Source of the DNA: Pseudoalteromonas luteoviolacea | Lineage (GTDB): Bacteria > Pseudomonadota > Gammaproteobacteria > Enterobacterales > Alteromonadaceae | Assembly: GCF_021654285.1 (NCBI RefSeq) | Contig: NZ_JAKFZS010000003.1 | Location: forward strand, 240,229-304,228 | Direction: 5' to 3' | DNA length: 64,000 nt | Shown: positions 55,605 through 64,000 of the stretch, in pieces | How positions within the stretch are numbered: position 1 is the stretch's first letter | Layout: each line of letters opens with the position of its first letter | The notes under the pieces: generated by a model | Seen by the model: the letters and a program-made list of their open reading frames with translations, nothing else | The model's database searches: none | Told to the model about the DNA's origin: nothing | Translations under genes and position numbers: made by a program

Positions 55605-58202
55605 TTATACCGCTTGCTGAATGATCACACTGTCTGCTTTCTTTGTGTAATGTGACATTTTGTGGAAATTCAAATAACGATAGGTGTCCGCAGCTGTCGC
55701 GTTAATTTTTACCGCATATTCTTGATACTCATCCGGTGTTGGTAATCGACCTATAATCGCCGCAACTGCCGCCAATTCTGCAGAGGCCAAGAATACATTA
55801 GCCCCTGTTCCTAATCGATTAGGGAAGTTACGGGTTGACGTTGAGACCACTGTTGCCTTATCTGCCACTCTCGCCTGATTACCCATACACAAAGAACATC
55901 CCGGTGTTTCAATACGCGCTCCCACTCGACCATAAATGCCATAATACCCTTCATCTGTGAGCTGATCTTTGTCCATTTTGGTCGGTGGCGCTATCCACAT
56001 TCGCGTAGGCAACTGGCCGCTAAAGTTATCAAGTAATTTACCGGCAGCACGGAAGTGGCCAATATTGGTCATACAAGAGCCTATAAAGACTTCATTGATC
56101 TCCTCGTTTTGTACAGTAGACAGCAAACGGGCATCATCTGGGTCATTCGGCGCACATAAAATAGGTTCTTTAATGTCGTTTAAGTCAATCTCAAGTACAT
56201 GGGCGTATTCAGCATCACTATCTGCAGTCATAAGCTGCGGATGTTCGAGCCATGCCTGCATTTTTGCAATCCGACGCTCTATTGTACGTACCTCTCCATA
56301 GCCTTCTGAGATCATCCACTTCAACATCACAATATTGGAATTCAAATACTCTTCAACAGAGGATTGTGACAGCTTAACAGTACACCCAGCCGCAGACCGC
56401 TCGGCTGACGCATCTGACAACTCAAAGGCTTGCTCAACCGTTAAATGCTCAACCCCTTCAATTTCAAGAATACGGCCTGAAAACTCATTTACTTTGCCTT
56501 TTTTCTCAACAGTAAGCAGCCCTTTCTTAATCGCGTAGAGCGGGATTGCATGTACTAAATCTCGCAATGTGATCCCAGCTTGCATCTCGCCCTTAAAACG
56601 CACAAGTACAGATTCAGGCATGTCCAAAGGCATAACACCTGTAGCAGCGGCAAAGGCAACTGCACCAGAGCCAGCCGGAAAAGAAATCCCCAAAGGGAAG
56701 CGGGTATGTGAATCACCACCAGTCCCCACCGTGTCAGGTAAAAGCATGCGGTTGATCCAAGAGTGGATCACACCATCGCCTGGTCGCAACGACACCCCGC
56801 CACGATTCATCATAAAATCCGGCAAAGTATGATGCGTATTTACATCAATAGGCTTTGGATAAGCAGAGGTGTGACAAAAAGATTGCATGGTTAAATCCGC
56901 TGAAAAACCAAGGCAGGCTAAATCTTTCAGCTCATCTCGGGTCATCGGCCCTGTGGTGTCTTGCGAGCCAACCGTGGTCATTGTCGGCTCACAATATTGG
57001 CCAGGTCTAACACCTGTAACGCCACAGGCTTTACCCACCATTTTTTGTGCTAGCGTATAGCCTTTACCAGTATCATCTGCTTGTGCTGGTTTTTTGAAAA
57101 TAGTTTCAGCGTCTAGGCCAAGTGACGCTCGCGCTTTGTCTGTTAGACCTCGACCAATGATCAGTGGAATACGTCCACCGGCTTGAACCTCGTCTAAAAT
57201 AACGTCCGATTTTAAAGTGAAATGCGAAAGCACCTCGTCAGTGCCAAAGCGCTTAACCACTCCTTGATAAGGATAAATGTCAATTTGATCGCCCATGTTA
57301 AGCTTTTCAACAGGTAGCTCGATCGGTAGTGCACCAGAGTCTTCCATCGTATTAAAGAAAATTGGGGCAATTTTTCCACCTAAGCACACACCGCCTACCC
57401 GTTTATTCGGGACATGAGGAATGTCTTCTCCCATAAACCAAAGCACTGAATTAGTTGCTGACTTTCTTGAAGATCCGGTACCAACTACATCGCCGACATA
57501 CGCCAAGGGTAGGCCTTTGCTTTTCAATGCTTCTAATTGCGCAACAGGGCCTATTTCACCATGTTTATCTGGAGATATGCCATCTCGCGCAAGCTTCAAC
57601 ATAGCTAACGCATGTAACGGAATATCTGGACGAGACCAAGCATCAGGCGCAGGCGACAGATCATCCGTATTGGTCTCCCCCGTGACTTTAAATACCGTGA
57701 CAGATATTTTTTCAGGAACTGCGTTTTTTTGTGTAAACCACTCCGCATGAGCCCATGACTCAAGTACTTGCTGTGCAAACGCATTACCGCCCTTTGCTTT
57801 TTCCTCTACATCATAAAATGCATCAAACATTAATAAGGTATGTGACAACCCTTTAACAGCAATAGGGGCAAGCTCTGGTTCATCTAACAACTCAATCAAA
57901 GGTGCAATGTTATAGCCACCTAACATAGTGCCCAGTAGTTCAACAGCATAAGCCTTAGATATCAGCGGTGATACTGCCCCCCCTTTTGCCAACGCAGCCA
58001 AAAAGCCAGCTTTGATATAAGCAGCATCATCCACTCCAGGGGGCACGCGATTGACCAATAAGTCTAAAAGAAAGGCTTCTTCACCTATCGGTGGTGCTTT
58101 TATTAACTCAATTAAATCTGCGGTTTGCTGTGCGTCCAACGGCTTAGGTACTATCCCTTTTGCCGCGCGCTCTTCAACATGATTTCGATACTCTTGAAGC
58201 AC
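55605..58202 (-). CDS. acnB: Aconitate hydratase B
   Basis: TCA-cycle enzyme interconverting citrate and isocitrate; also hydrates 2-methyl-cis-aconitate and, as apoprotein, can bind mRNA. The cluster ligands are in FIGSCMTNIGHF and GCSLCMGNQ. GDVVGTGSSRKSATNSVLWF and TVGTGGDSHTRFP are AcnB hallmarks. The frame opens with ATG 58238, but a GTG at 58202 is preceded by AAGAGGA with good spacing. It gives exactly 865 residues, the E. coli length, starting where E. coli MLEEYRKH begins. I prefer the GTG; the ATG would add 12 residues. Confidence 0.95.
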   Translation of the reverse strand: MLQEYRNHVEERAAKGIVPKPLDAQQTADLIELIKAPPIGEEAFLLDLLVNRVPPGVDDAAYIKAGFLAALAKGGAVSPLISKAYAVELLGTMLGGYNIAPLIELLDEPELAPIAVKGLSHTLLMFDAFYDVEEKAKGGNAFAQQVLESWAHAEWFTQKNAVPEKISVTVFKVTGETNTDDLSPAPDAWSRPDIPLHALAMLKLARDGISPDKHGEIGPVAQLEALKSKGLPLAYVGDVVGTGSSRKSATNSVLWFMGEDIPHVPNKRVGGVCLGGKIAPIFFNTMEDSGALPIELPVEKLNMGDQIDIYPYQGVVKRFGTDEVLSHFTLKSDVILDEVQAGGRIPLIIGRGLTDKARASLGLDAETIFKKPAQADDTGKGYTLAQKMVGKACGVTGVRPGQYCEPTMTTVGSQDTTGPMTRDELKDLACLGFSADLTMQSFCHTSAYPKPIDVNTHHTLPDFMMNRGGVSLRPGDGVIHSWINRMLLPDTVGTGGDSHTRFPLGISFPAGSGAVAFAAATGVMPLDMPESVLVRFKGEMQAGITLRDLVHAIPLYAIKKGLLTVEKKGKVNEFSGRILEIEGVEHLTVEQAFELSDASAERSAAGCTVKLSQSSVEEYLNSNIVMLKWMISEGYGEVRTIERRIAKMQAWLEHPQLMTADSDAEYAHVLEIDLNDIKEPILCAPNDPDDARLLSTVQNEEINEVFIGSCMTNIGHFRAAGKLLDNFSGQLPTRMWIAPPTKMDKDQLTDEGYYGIYGRVGARIETPGCSLCMGNQARVADKATVVSTSTRNFPNRLGTGANVFLASAELAAVAAIIGRLPTPDEYQEYAVKINATAADTYRYLNFHKMSHYTKKADSVIIQQAV

Positions 58203-58416
58203 GGTGATATCCTCTTGGTGACGTGTTTTAATAAGCATTTTAGTAGTTTTGTTTATGACTGCTTATCTTTTAATCTAGCCACTTGATTATAAGAGCTTTT
58301 TATCAATATGAAAATCTTGCAAGTTGTACCATCGAGAGATACTCAATATCAATGTGATGAATGGAGAGGTAAGGGAGAAATTACAGAATGAATGGTTATT
58401 GGCATATATACAATAA

Positions 58417-58443
58417 TGGCTGAACAACAATGTTATTCAGCCA
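58417..58443 (-). terminator. Terminator-like hairpin after the OmpA-family gene
   Basis: TGGCTGAA (58417-58424) pairs with TTCAGCCA (58436-58443), with inner AACA/TGTT pairing. On the minus strand it is followed by TTATTG. It lies about 13 nt after the stop at 58456. Confidence 0.6.
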
Positions 58444-58455
58444 CATTAAATAAGA

Positions 58456-59514
58456 TTATCTCTTCACTTTTACTCTTTCCACTGAAATAACCTTTGCTTC
58501 AACACGGCGGTTAGCTGTATGTGCTTCTTGAGTATTACGGTTATCCATTAAGCGCTCTTCACCATAACCTACGGTTGAGATGCGTGATTGCGCAATGCCT
58601 TTTTCGACCAACTGCGCTGCAACGGCATCAGCGCGTTTTTTAGATAGCCACATATTGTAATCTGCTTTACCTAGACTTGATGTATGGCCTTCTAGTACAA
58701 CCGTTGTTTCAGGGTGTGCACGTAAAAACTCTACAACTGAGTTAATATCGTCTAAATACTGCTGAGATACTTGAGAGTTGTTATTCGGGAAGCGGACTAA
58801 CAAGCTCACAGTAACTTCTTTATTTTCATATAAGCTACAACCAGCAGCATCGACTGCATCACTCATCGGTGTATTGGCACATCTATCTTTACTATCTAAT
58901 ACGCCATCGCCATCGCTGTCTTTAGGCTTTTCAACCACAACAGGCTGAGGTGCAGGTTGCGGTGCTGGCTCAACTTTTTTCGGACTACTTGACGCCTTAC
59001 CAAACATATAATTGATACCAAGCTTTGCACCCACATCGGTATAGCTGCGCTCTAAGCCTTGATAAATTGCAGTTTCAAAATTAGCCGCCAAGTTATCAGT
59101 GAAATGATGACGATAACCTACACCGGCATTAGCAAATAAGTTGCTATCAAAAATATCTATCGATTTAAGACCTGCCAATGCATAAAAAGGGCCGCCATTA
59201 AAGTGGTAAAGACCATCGATACCTAGACGATCACCATCTTGAGAACCGACACCGGCACCCTCTAAATCAAAATCCATATCAGCATATTCGATGCGCGCAC
59301 TCCAATATTTGTTAAACCTGTAACCAAGTTCTGCACCCCATCCCGTGGAGTCATCAATGCCAACTCCACCGTTGCCAACACCTCTGATATTCTCCCAATC
59401 TGCGTTGTAGTAATCACCAAACACACCAAGGTATACACCCTCTTCAACCTCTTTCGCATGTAAAGACGTTGCTGCTGCCATTGCCACAATTACGCTTAGC
59501 ATTTTAAGTTTCAT
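58456..59514 (-). CDS. OmpA-family outer-membrane protein with calcium-binding-type linker
   Basis: 352 residues: signal peptide (about 1-20; VIVAMAAATSLHA), an eight-strand barrel-like part (about 22-175), a Pro-rich linker (APQPAPQPVVVEKP), then a thrombospondin type 3-like Asp-rich repeat (DSDGDGVLDSKDRC). The C-terminal OmpA domain (about 235-345) binds peptidoglycan: VVLEGHTSSLGKADYNMWLS with LSKKRADAV and STVGYGEERL. It anchors the outer membrane to the wall and may bind Ca2+. It is a single gene upstream of acnB. Confidence 0.9.
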   Translation of the reverse strand: MKLKMLSVIVAMAAATSLHAKEVEEGVYLGVFGDYYNADWENIRGVGNGGVGIDDSTGWGAELGYRFNKYWSARIEYADMDFDLEGAGVGSQDGDRLGIDGLYHFNGGPFYALAGLKSIDIFDSNLFANAGVGYRHHFTDNLAANFETAIYQGLERSYTDVGAKLGINYMFGKASSSPKKVEPAPQPAPQPVVVEKPKDSDGDGVLDSKDRCANTPMSDAVDAAGCSLYENKEVTVSLLVRFPNNNSQVSQQYLDDINSVVEFLRAHPETTVVLEGHTSSLGKADYNMWLSKKRADAVAAQLVEKGIAQSRISTVGYGEERLMDNRNTQEAHTANRRVEAKVISVERVKVKR

Positions 59515-59631
59515 CGCTGTTTCCCTCTAAAATCCAGACTTATTAAATTTGATAGCAAGATAATAGTAGTCGATGTCTTAATAATTACTTAACACTAAAT
59601 AAGTATTTTTAGTTAAGAATTAAAGCTGAAC

Positions 59632-61434
59632 CTAGCCTTGATGACCAAATAAAACTTGGTATAAACCATCTTCTTCAACTAATGTACGATGATCGCCTGA
59701 CTGAGTAACGTAGCCATCATCCAGCACGTAAATAATATCAGCTTGACGGATTGCGCTAAGTCGGTGGGCAATGATCAAAGTCGTGCGGCCACTCAAAAAT
59801 TGATTGAGATTTTTATGGATACGCGCTTCTGTTTCCACATCGAGCGCCGAAGTCGCCTCATCCAAAATCACCATTTTTGGATCTGCTGCAACCATACGTG
59901 CAATCGCTAGTCTCTGCTTTTGGCCACCCGATAGTTTGACACCATTACGACCAACAATGGCATCCAGCTGTCCGTCCATTTCTTTAACATTGTCTGCCAA
60001 CTCTGCGATTTCCAAAGCATGCCAAAGCTGCTCATCAGTGCATGGCTTACCTAAACTTAAATTTTCTCTGATACTCGAGTTGAACAAAATAGGCTGCTGT
60101 AACACAGTCACCGCGTTTTCTCTGATGAGGTCATAGCCTATGTCTTCAGCTGCGATACCATTGATCAGGATGTCTCCTGCGGATTTCTCATAAAGCCCTA
60201 ATAAAAGCTGTACAAGGGTCGACTTTCCGCCGCCAGAGACAGCAACCAAGGCCACTTTTTTTCCTTTCGGAATATCCATGCTGACATCGTGTAAAATAGG
60301 CTGACCTTCATTGTATTCAAAGCTCACCTGTTTAAATTCAATGCCAATTTTTTCTGCTTCGAATACTTGCTGAGCTGATTCTGTACGTGCGTCATTCGAT
60401 GTTTCCGTCTCAAAGTCCAGCACTTGGTTTAACCTCTGTAATGCCGCAGAAGCACTGTAATAGGAGTACTGAATACTGAGAATTTCCTGGACAGGTCCCA
60501 TCATGAACCACAAGTAACCAAACACAGCAAAAATCTGACCAACAGAAAGGCCTGAAAACACCACCATTAACATCGCAATGGCACGAAATACCTCAAACCC
60601 GAGTAAAAACACTGTAAAGCTCAAACGATTAACAGCATCTGTTTTCCATTGTGATTGGACAGAGTGATAACGCAAATCTTTTGCCGCAGTGAGTACATTG
60701 TCAAAGTAACCGTGTTCACGGCGCATGGCTTTAAGTTGGGCAATAGCATCAAGCGTTTCGACTAATGCTGTTTGAAAGGCTTCAAATGCATTGTTTTTCT
60801 CTTTCGTTAAATGTTTAACCTGTTTGCCAAATTGTCTCGAGAAATAGATCACCGCCGGGTTTAACGTCAAAATAATTAACCCGAGTGTAAAGTCTATCCA
60901 TAACAGTACAATCGCCGTACCAATAATCGTCAGCAGGCCAATTAAAAAGCGCGACATCGTTTGACTGATAAAGCCATCTAGCGTCTCTATGTCAGTTACG
61001 CATCGCGAACTGATCGCTGCACCACCTTGTGTTTCAAACTCTTTAAGCCTCACCTGAGATAAGTGGCCAAGTAAGCGCTGGCGGATATTCAGCGAAACAT
61101 CCTTGCCAATAATGGTGAACTGACGAGACTGAGCGACCCCTAATAATAAAGCACCTATCCGCATTAGCATAACCGCCACCAAAATGGCCAGTATGTACCC
61201 TGTTGCTCCATGCCACTCTGCAGGTAAAAAACCATTCATAAACTCAACAGCGACACCTGGCTTTGCTAGGAGTACCTCATCAACTAATAAGGGCATCATC
61301 AAGGGGATAGGTACACTGACCAACGCCGCTAACAGTGCAATGATATGAGCGTAGATCAGGGGCTTTTTATGTTTGAGCACCTGTCTCTGAATTTCTTTCC
61401 AAGTTAATGGCCCTGTCATCTCTGGATTCTGCAT
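59632..61434 (-). CDS. ABC exporter, fused membrane and ATPase domains
   Basis: 600 residues. An exporter-type TM domain (about 30-320, six helices) precedes an ATP-binding domain. Walker A is VSGGGKST, the signature LSGGQKQR, Walker B MVILDEATSALD and the H-loop IIAHRLSA. There is no N-terminal C39 peptidase domain, so it is not a bacteriocin-processing exporter. The ATG directly abuts the selO stop codon, giving tight coupling. Likely a homodimeric lipid, peptide or drug exporter; substrate unknown. Confidence 0.92.
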   Translation of the reverse strand: MQNPEMTGPLTWKEIQRQVLKHKKPLIYAHIIALLAALVSVPIPLMMPLLVDEVLLAKPGVAVEFMNGFLPAEWHGATGYILAILVAVMLMRIGALLLGVAQSRQFTIIGKDVSLNIRQRLLGHLSQVRLKEFETQGGAAISSRCVTDIETLDGFISQTMSRFLIGLLTIIGTAIVLLWIDFTLGLIILTLNPAVIYFSRQFGKQVKHLTKEKNNAFEAFQTALVETLDAIAQLKAMRREHGYFDNVLTAAKDLRYHSVQSQWKTDAVNRLSFTVFLLGFEVFRAIAMLMVVFSGLSVGQIFAVFGYLWFMMGPVQEILSIQYSYYSASAALQRLNQVLDFETETSNDARTESAQQVFEAEKIGIEFKQVSFEYNEGQPILHDVSMDIPKGKKVALVAVSGGGKSTLVQLLLGLYEKSAGDILINGIAAEDIGYDLIRENAVTVLQQPILFNSSIRENLSLGKPCTDEQLWHALEIAELADNVKEMDGQLDAIVGRNGVKLSGGQKQRLAIARMVAADPKMVILDEATSALDVETEARIHKNLNQFLSGRTTLIIAHRLSAIRQADIIYVLDDGYVTQSGDHRTLVEEDGLYQVLFGHQG

Positions 61435-62865
61435 TTAAGTACCACAAAAAGTTTGGTAATGAGTTGAGTTCGCTTGCGATTGCAGCCATTTATCTGGGTA
61501 AGAGATGTATTCATATGGAGAGCTCAACGCCGCTAGCCACTGTGTTAATAATTCGCTTTTGCCCTGTTGATAAAATTCATTGATCACTTCCTCTACTAAA
61601 TCATTACGAGGAATGATCGCCGGGTTATGTCGCATCATCAGTGCGGCAACTTCACCATCGTTAAACTGTTCAGTACTTGCTTGCCACTTAGCAACCCACT
61701 CTTGCAACTCACTGGAGATCTGAAATTGCGCTTGCTGCTTATGTAACTTAGCAGCAGTAAGCGATGCAAAAGTATTTGTATAATCAAGCTGATGTTTTGT
61801 CATCAGTTCAAGTAACTCAGTGACTAAGTCTTGATCACCCTTTTGAACTTGAAGTAAACCCAATTTATTACGCCATAGCTGTTGATAGCCTTGATTAAAG
61901 CGTTCAGAAAAGCCAACTAACATAGCTGAGAATCGCTCAATTGCAGGTTGCTCTTCTGCAAATAAAAGAAGAAGTGATTCAGCTAATCGACCACAGTTCC
62001 AACTTGCCATATTAGGCTGTTGGCCAAAGGCATAGCGGCCTTGTCTATCGATTGAGCTAAATACACGATTAAATGAAAATGCCTCCATCATAGCGCATGG
62101 GCCGTAATCAATTGTTTCGCCGTTCACTAGGGTATTATCGGTATTCATCACGCCATGGATGAAGCCTACCTGCAACCACTTAAGCATCAAGTCGCATTGC
62201 GCATCACATACATATTGGAAAAAAGTGAAAATATTATCGTCCCGATTTTCAGTAACTTCTAACCCAATGTCTCTCATTGTGCTCTCTAGCAACTTGAGCA
62301 TAGCATCCTCATCTTGCTGTAAAGCCAGATATTGAAAGGACCCAACTCTAATATGGCACTTAGCAATTCTCGCAACGACGGCACCAGGTAAAGTCCCTTG
62401 GCGGTAAACAGTTTGACCCGTTATAAGTACAGCGAGACACTGAGTCGATGGGACGCCAAGAGCCGTTAAAGCGTGACTCATGACATACTCTCTCACTGCT
62501 GGCCCCAATGCACATAGGCCATCACCGCCACGAGAGAAAACGGTCGCACCAGAACCTTTTAACTGCAGATCGATTACATCGCCGTTCGGCGCAGTAAACG
62601 ATCCGATCAAATGGGCTCGACCATCACCTAAAGTAGGATTAAATTGACCAAATTGATGACCTGAATATACTAAGCATACACTATGAGAGTCAGGTAGAGG
62701 CTGCTGGCCAGATAAATATAGTGTTGCGGTATCATCGTCCCAATTTAAACCGAGTTGACTGTTAAGCGCGGTATTAAATAGGGCTAAATTTGCATTCTCA
62801 AAAACATTTGGTGCTGCAGGAATAGCAAATTGCTCACCAATGGTGGCATATCTTGAATAAAACAT
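61435..62865 (-). CDS. selO: SelO-family protein adenylyltransferase (divergent)
   Basis: 476 residues (E. coli 478), pseudokinase-fold enzyme that AMPylates proteins. The key residues known from Pseudomonas SelO are conserved: Lys in LQLKGSG, Glu in VREYVMS, and Asp, Asn and Asp in HGVMNTDN and DYGP. The segment after KGSG is unusual: TVFSRGGDGLCALGP, where typical members have TPYSR-GDGRAVLRS, so two Arg are lost. It ends FCGT. It lies 3 nt after the Tag-like gene and directly abuts the ABC exporter, which points to one operon. Confidence 0.88.
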   Translation of the reverse strand: MFYSRYATIGEQFAIPAAPNVFENANLALFNTALNSQLGLNWDDDTATLYLSGQQPLPDSHSVCLVYSGHQFGQFNPTLGDGRAHLIGSFTAPNGDVIDLQLKGSGATVFSRGGDGLCALGPAVREYVMSHALTALGVPSTQCLAVLITGQTVYRQGTLPGAVVARIAKCHIRVGSFQYLALQQDEDAMLKLLESTMRDIGLEVTENRDDNIFTFFQYVCDAQCDLMLKWLQVGFIHGVMNTDNTLVNGETIDYGPCAMMEAFSFNRVFSSIDRQGRYAFGQQPNMASWNCGRLAESLLLLFAEEQPAIERFSAMLVGFSERFNQGYQQLWRNKLGLLQVQKGDQDLVTELLELMTKHQLDYTNTFASLTAAKLHKQQAQFQISSELQEWVAKWQASTEQFNDGEVAALMMRHNPAIIPRNDLVEEVINEFYQQGKSELLTQWLAALSSPYEYISYPDKWLQSQANSTHYQTFCGT

Positions 62866-62868
62866 AAT

Positions 62869-63558
62869 TTAAGTACTCTGAATTACATTATCACCAACAC
62901 TAAAGGCAATAAGTTGGCTAAGTGCTGTCAATGACAAGCCACTTGATTGTTGAAGTTCATTAAAGTGTTGTTGTGCTGCTTTTAGTGACTTCAACGATTG
63001 GAGTCCACCATCAATGACACCATTTGCACGCAAATAAGTCTCCACGTCTTTTGTCATTAAAAAAGTGTCCTTACCAAGCGCACGTAAGGCAAATGGCCCT
63101 GTATTACCACCTAAGCGATTACCTCGCTTTTTAAGCAATAACCACAGATTAATTATATCTTCGCTAGGCCAACTTACTATCATCTCACTAAAAGAGCCAT
63201 GCTCTTGTTGCAACTCATAAATCATATGGCAATTGATAGCGATACTTTGTACTTTTTTGAAGTTACGAATAATACGCTCATCCTGAGCACGCTGTTCATA
63301 CATTTCAGGAGACATGTAAAGTAATTTATCAACGGAAAAATCCCAAAAAACCTCCCTAAATCCATCCCACTTGGCATTGACTACCGACCAATAAAAGCCT
63401 GACTGAAAGATTTTCCTAGTAAACTCTTCTAACCATAAATCATCACTGTATGTACTAAGCACACTATTTTTAAGTGGTTCATTTAATAACACGCGTAAAT
63501 TGGCCTCACCGCCTTTGCGTTCACAGGCTCTGTCGTAAATATCATTAAATCGAGTCAA
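62869..63558 (-). CDS. DNA-3-methyladenine glycosylase I-like protein
   Basis: 229 residues, helix-hairpin-helix DNA-repair fold resembling TAG. EEFTRKIFQSGFYWSVVNAKWDGF parallels the E. coli Tag segment with EGQQAGLSW. RNFKKVQSIAINC and LKKRGNRLGGNTGPFALRALG match the later Tag pattern (LKKRGFKFVG). The zinc-binding Cys/His set of E. coli Tag (near the termini) is missing, so this is a zinc-free relative and could have changed specificity. First gene of the run with selO and the exporter. The name is by fold-level resemblance. Confidence 0.65.
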   Translation of the reverse strand: MTRFNDIYDRACERKGGEANLRVLLNEPLKNSVLSTYSDDLWLEEFTRKIFQSGFYWSVVNAKWDGFREVFWDFSVDKLLYMSPEMYEQRAQDERIIRNFKKVQSIAINCHMIYELQQEHGSFSEMIVSWPSEDIINLWLLLKKRGNRLGGNTGPFALRALGKDTFLMTKDVETYLRANGVIDGGLQSLKSLKAAQQHFNELQQSSGLSLTALSQLIAFSVGDNVIQST

Positions 63559-63743
63559 TGGTGCTCCACTATCACATTAATTCAAATATCATTATTAATA
63601 ATAGTCTCACATATTGTGTCTACTAAACACACTCAAGATATAGGGACATTTATGATATAGGTAAGTTACGATTTACATAGCCAGACAAGGTGAATATCGT
63701 GCGAAAGGTTAATGACACAGCGCGAAGCGCTGGCATTCTTTTC

Positions 63744-63845
63744 GCGCAAGGTGAAATGAGCCGTTTTGACCGCTGATGAGGGACTGTATGTATTTAAAAG
63801 GAGTAAAAGGCAAAACCTGTGAAGGTTACTCCCTTCACCTTGCGC
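63744..63845. repeat. Separated 12-bp inverted repeat near the rRNA operon end
   Basis: GCGCAAGGTGAA (63744-63755) recurs inverted as TTCACCTTGCGC (63834-63845), 78 nt apart. A third partial copy (CAAGGTGAA) lies at about 63686. It falls in the 400-nt gap (63559-63958), which otherwise shows no convincing gene. Confidence 0.5.
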
Positions 63846-63903
63846 TAATTCGTCTCTTTATCAATGTGCATGACCTCTGCAACATTCGAGACGATTTAGC
63901 ACG

Positions 63904-63934
63904 AAAAAAGCCCGACTCTTTCGGATCGGGCTTT
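63904..63934 (-). terminator. Terminator of the rRNA operon
   Basis: On the minus strand AAAGCCCGA pairs with TCGGGCTTT (63934-63926 with 63915-63907) and runs into six U (63909-63904). It lies 24 nt after the 5S 3' end. Confidence 0.9.
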
Positions 63935-63958
63935 CTTTTATTTGGCGCTTTTGGTGCG

Positions 63959-64000
63959 CTACGCAGTAGAATGTCCTACTTTCACATGGGCGAAATGGGC
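63959..64000 (-). rRNA. 5S ribosomal RNA, 3' end only (cut by window edge)
   Basis: Read on the minus strand, GCCCATGTGAAAGTAGGACA matches the 3' third of gammaproteobacterial 5S rRNA (helix V and loop E region, CCATG-GA-AGTAGG). The following TTCTACTGCGTA would be the 3' strand of helix I. The partner 5' strand lies beyond the window, as would 23S and 16S. The exact 3' end is uncertain by a few bases. Confidence 0.8.

Noticed and set aside
57421..57750. Long plus-strand frame opposite acnB
   Set aside because: It is the antisense shadow of a highly conserved enzyme gene, with no ribosome site or family match. Similar shadows opposite typA, rpsC, rplB and uvrD were discarded for the same reason.
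59632..61434. ABC exporter as the processing transporter of the double-glycine peptide
   Set aside because: It has no N-terminal C39 peptidase domain and belongs to a different operon 8 kb away.
63690..63776. 28-codon frame (GTG start) near the rRNA operon
   Set aside because: Weak start context and it spans one arm of the inverted repeat; more likely chance.

Overview
The window is chromosomal DNA of a marine gammaproteobacterium of the Alteromonadales, most probably Pseudoalteromonas or a close relative. This rests on the close E. coli/Vibrio-type relatedness of housekeeping proteins (RraA, HemN, PlsB, UvrD, TmcA, TypA, GlnA-GlnL-GlnG, AcnB), two large chemoreceptors plus CheV, a hut pathway with HutC, and an AT-leaning base composition judged by eye. 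No phage, insertion sequence, CRISPR array or tRNA was seen. A minus-strand rRNA operon begins to appear at the right edge (3' end of a 5S gene).

Layout. 1-8 kb: a glycosyltransferase/PAP2 pair, rraA, then histidine degradation (hutG; hutI with a degenerate GGDEF-EAL protein; divergent hutC with a perfect 14-bp operator between hutI and hutC). 8-14 kb: two methyl-accepting chemotaxis proteins and hemN; FNR-type boxes precede the second receptor and hemN. 14-17 kb: envelope-type hypothetical proteins and a secreted multi-domain lectin-like protein. 17.6-22.9 kb: the complete S10 ribosomal operon (rpsJ to rpsQ) on the minus strand, with an L4-type leader in front and a strong terminator right after rpsQ, so the spc operon does not follow. 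23-28 kb: plsB, tesB, an EVE protein and a two-TM potassium channel. 28-36 kb: cheV, uvrD (LexA box), tmcA, a solute-binding protein, a CheW protein with an inserted CZB-like helical domain, and typA.

37.9-45.4 kb is a self-contained regulatory/transport module: a sigma-54 response regulator, its histidine kinase, then a good sigma-54 promoter and an adaptor/ATPase/permease efflux operon. 45.4-50.8 kb is the nitrogen assimilation locus glnA, a DUF4124 protein, glnL and glnG, with NtrC sites at glnA and glnL and a sigma-54 promoter at glnA.

50.9-53.2 kb holds the most novel-looking item: an unlisted 56-codon gene (50888-51058, minus) encoding a peptide with a lysine/asparagine-rich leader, a double-glycine site and a Cys/Ser-rich 25-residue tail. 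It resembles a ribosomally made, modified peptide precursor. It lies just downstream of a PLP enzyme and a 2-oxoglutarate/Fe oxygenase. 53-63.6 kb (all minus strand): a lipoprotein/outer-membrane-barrel pair, acnB, an OmpA-family protein, and a coupled trio of a Tag-like glycosylase, SelO and an ABC exporter.
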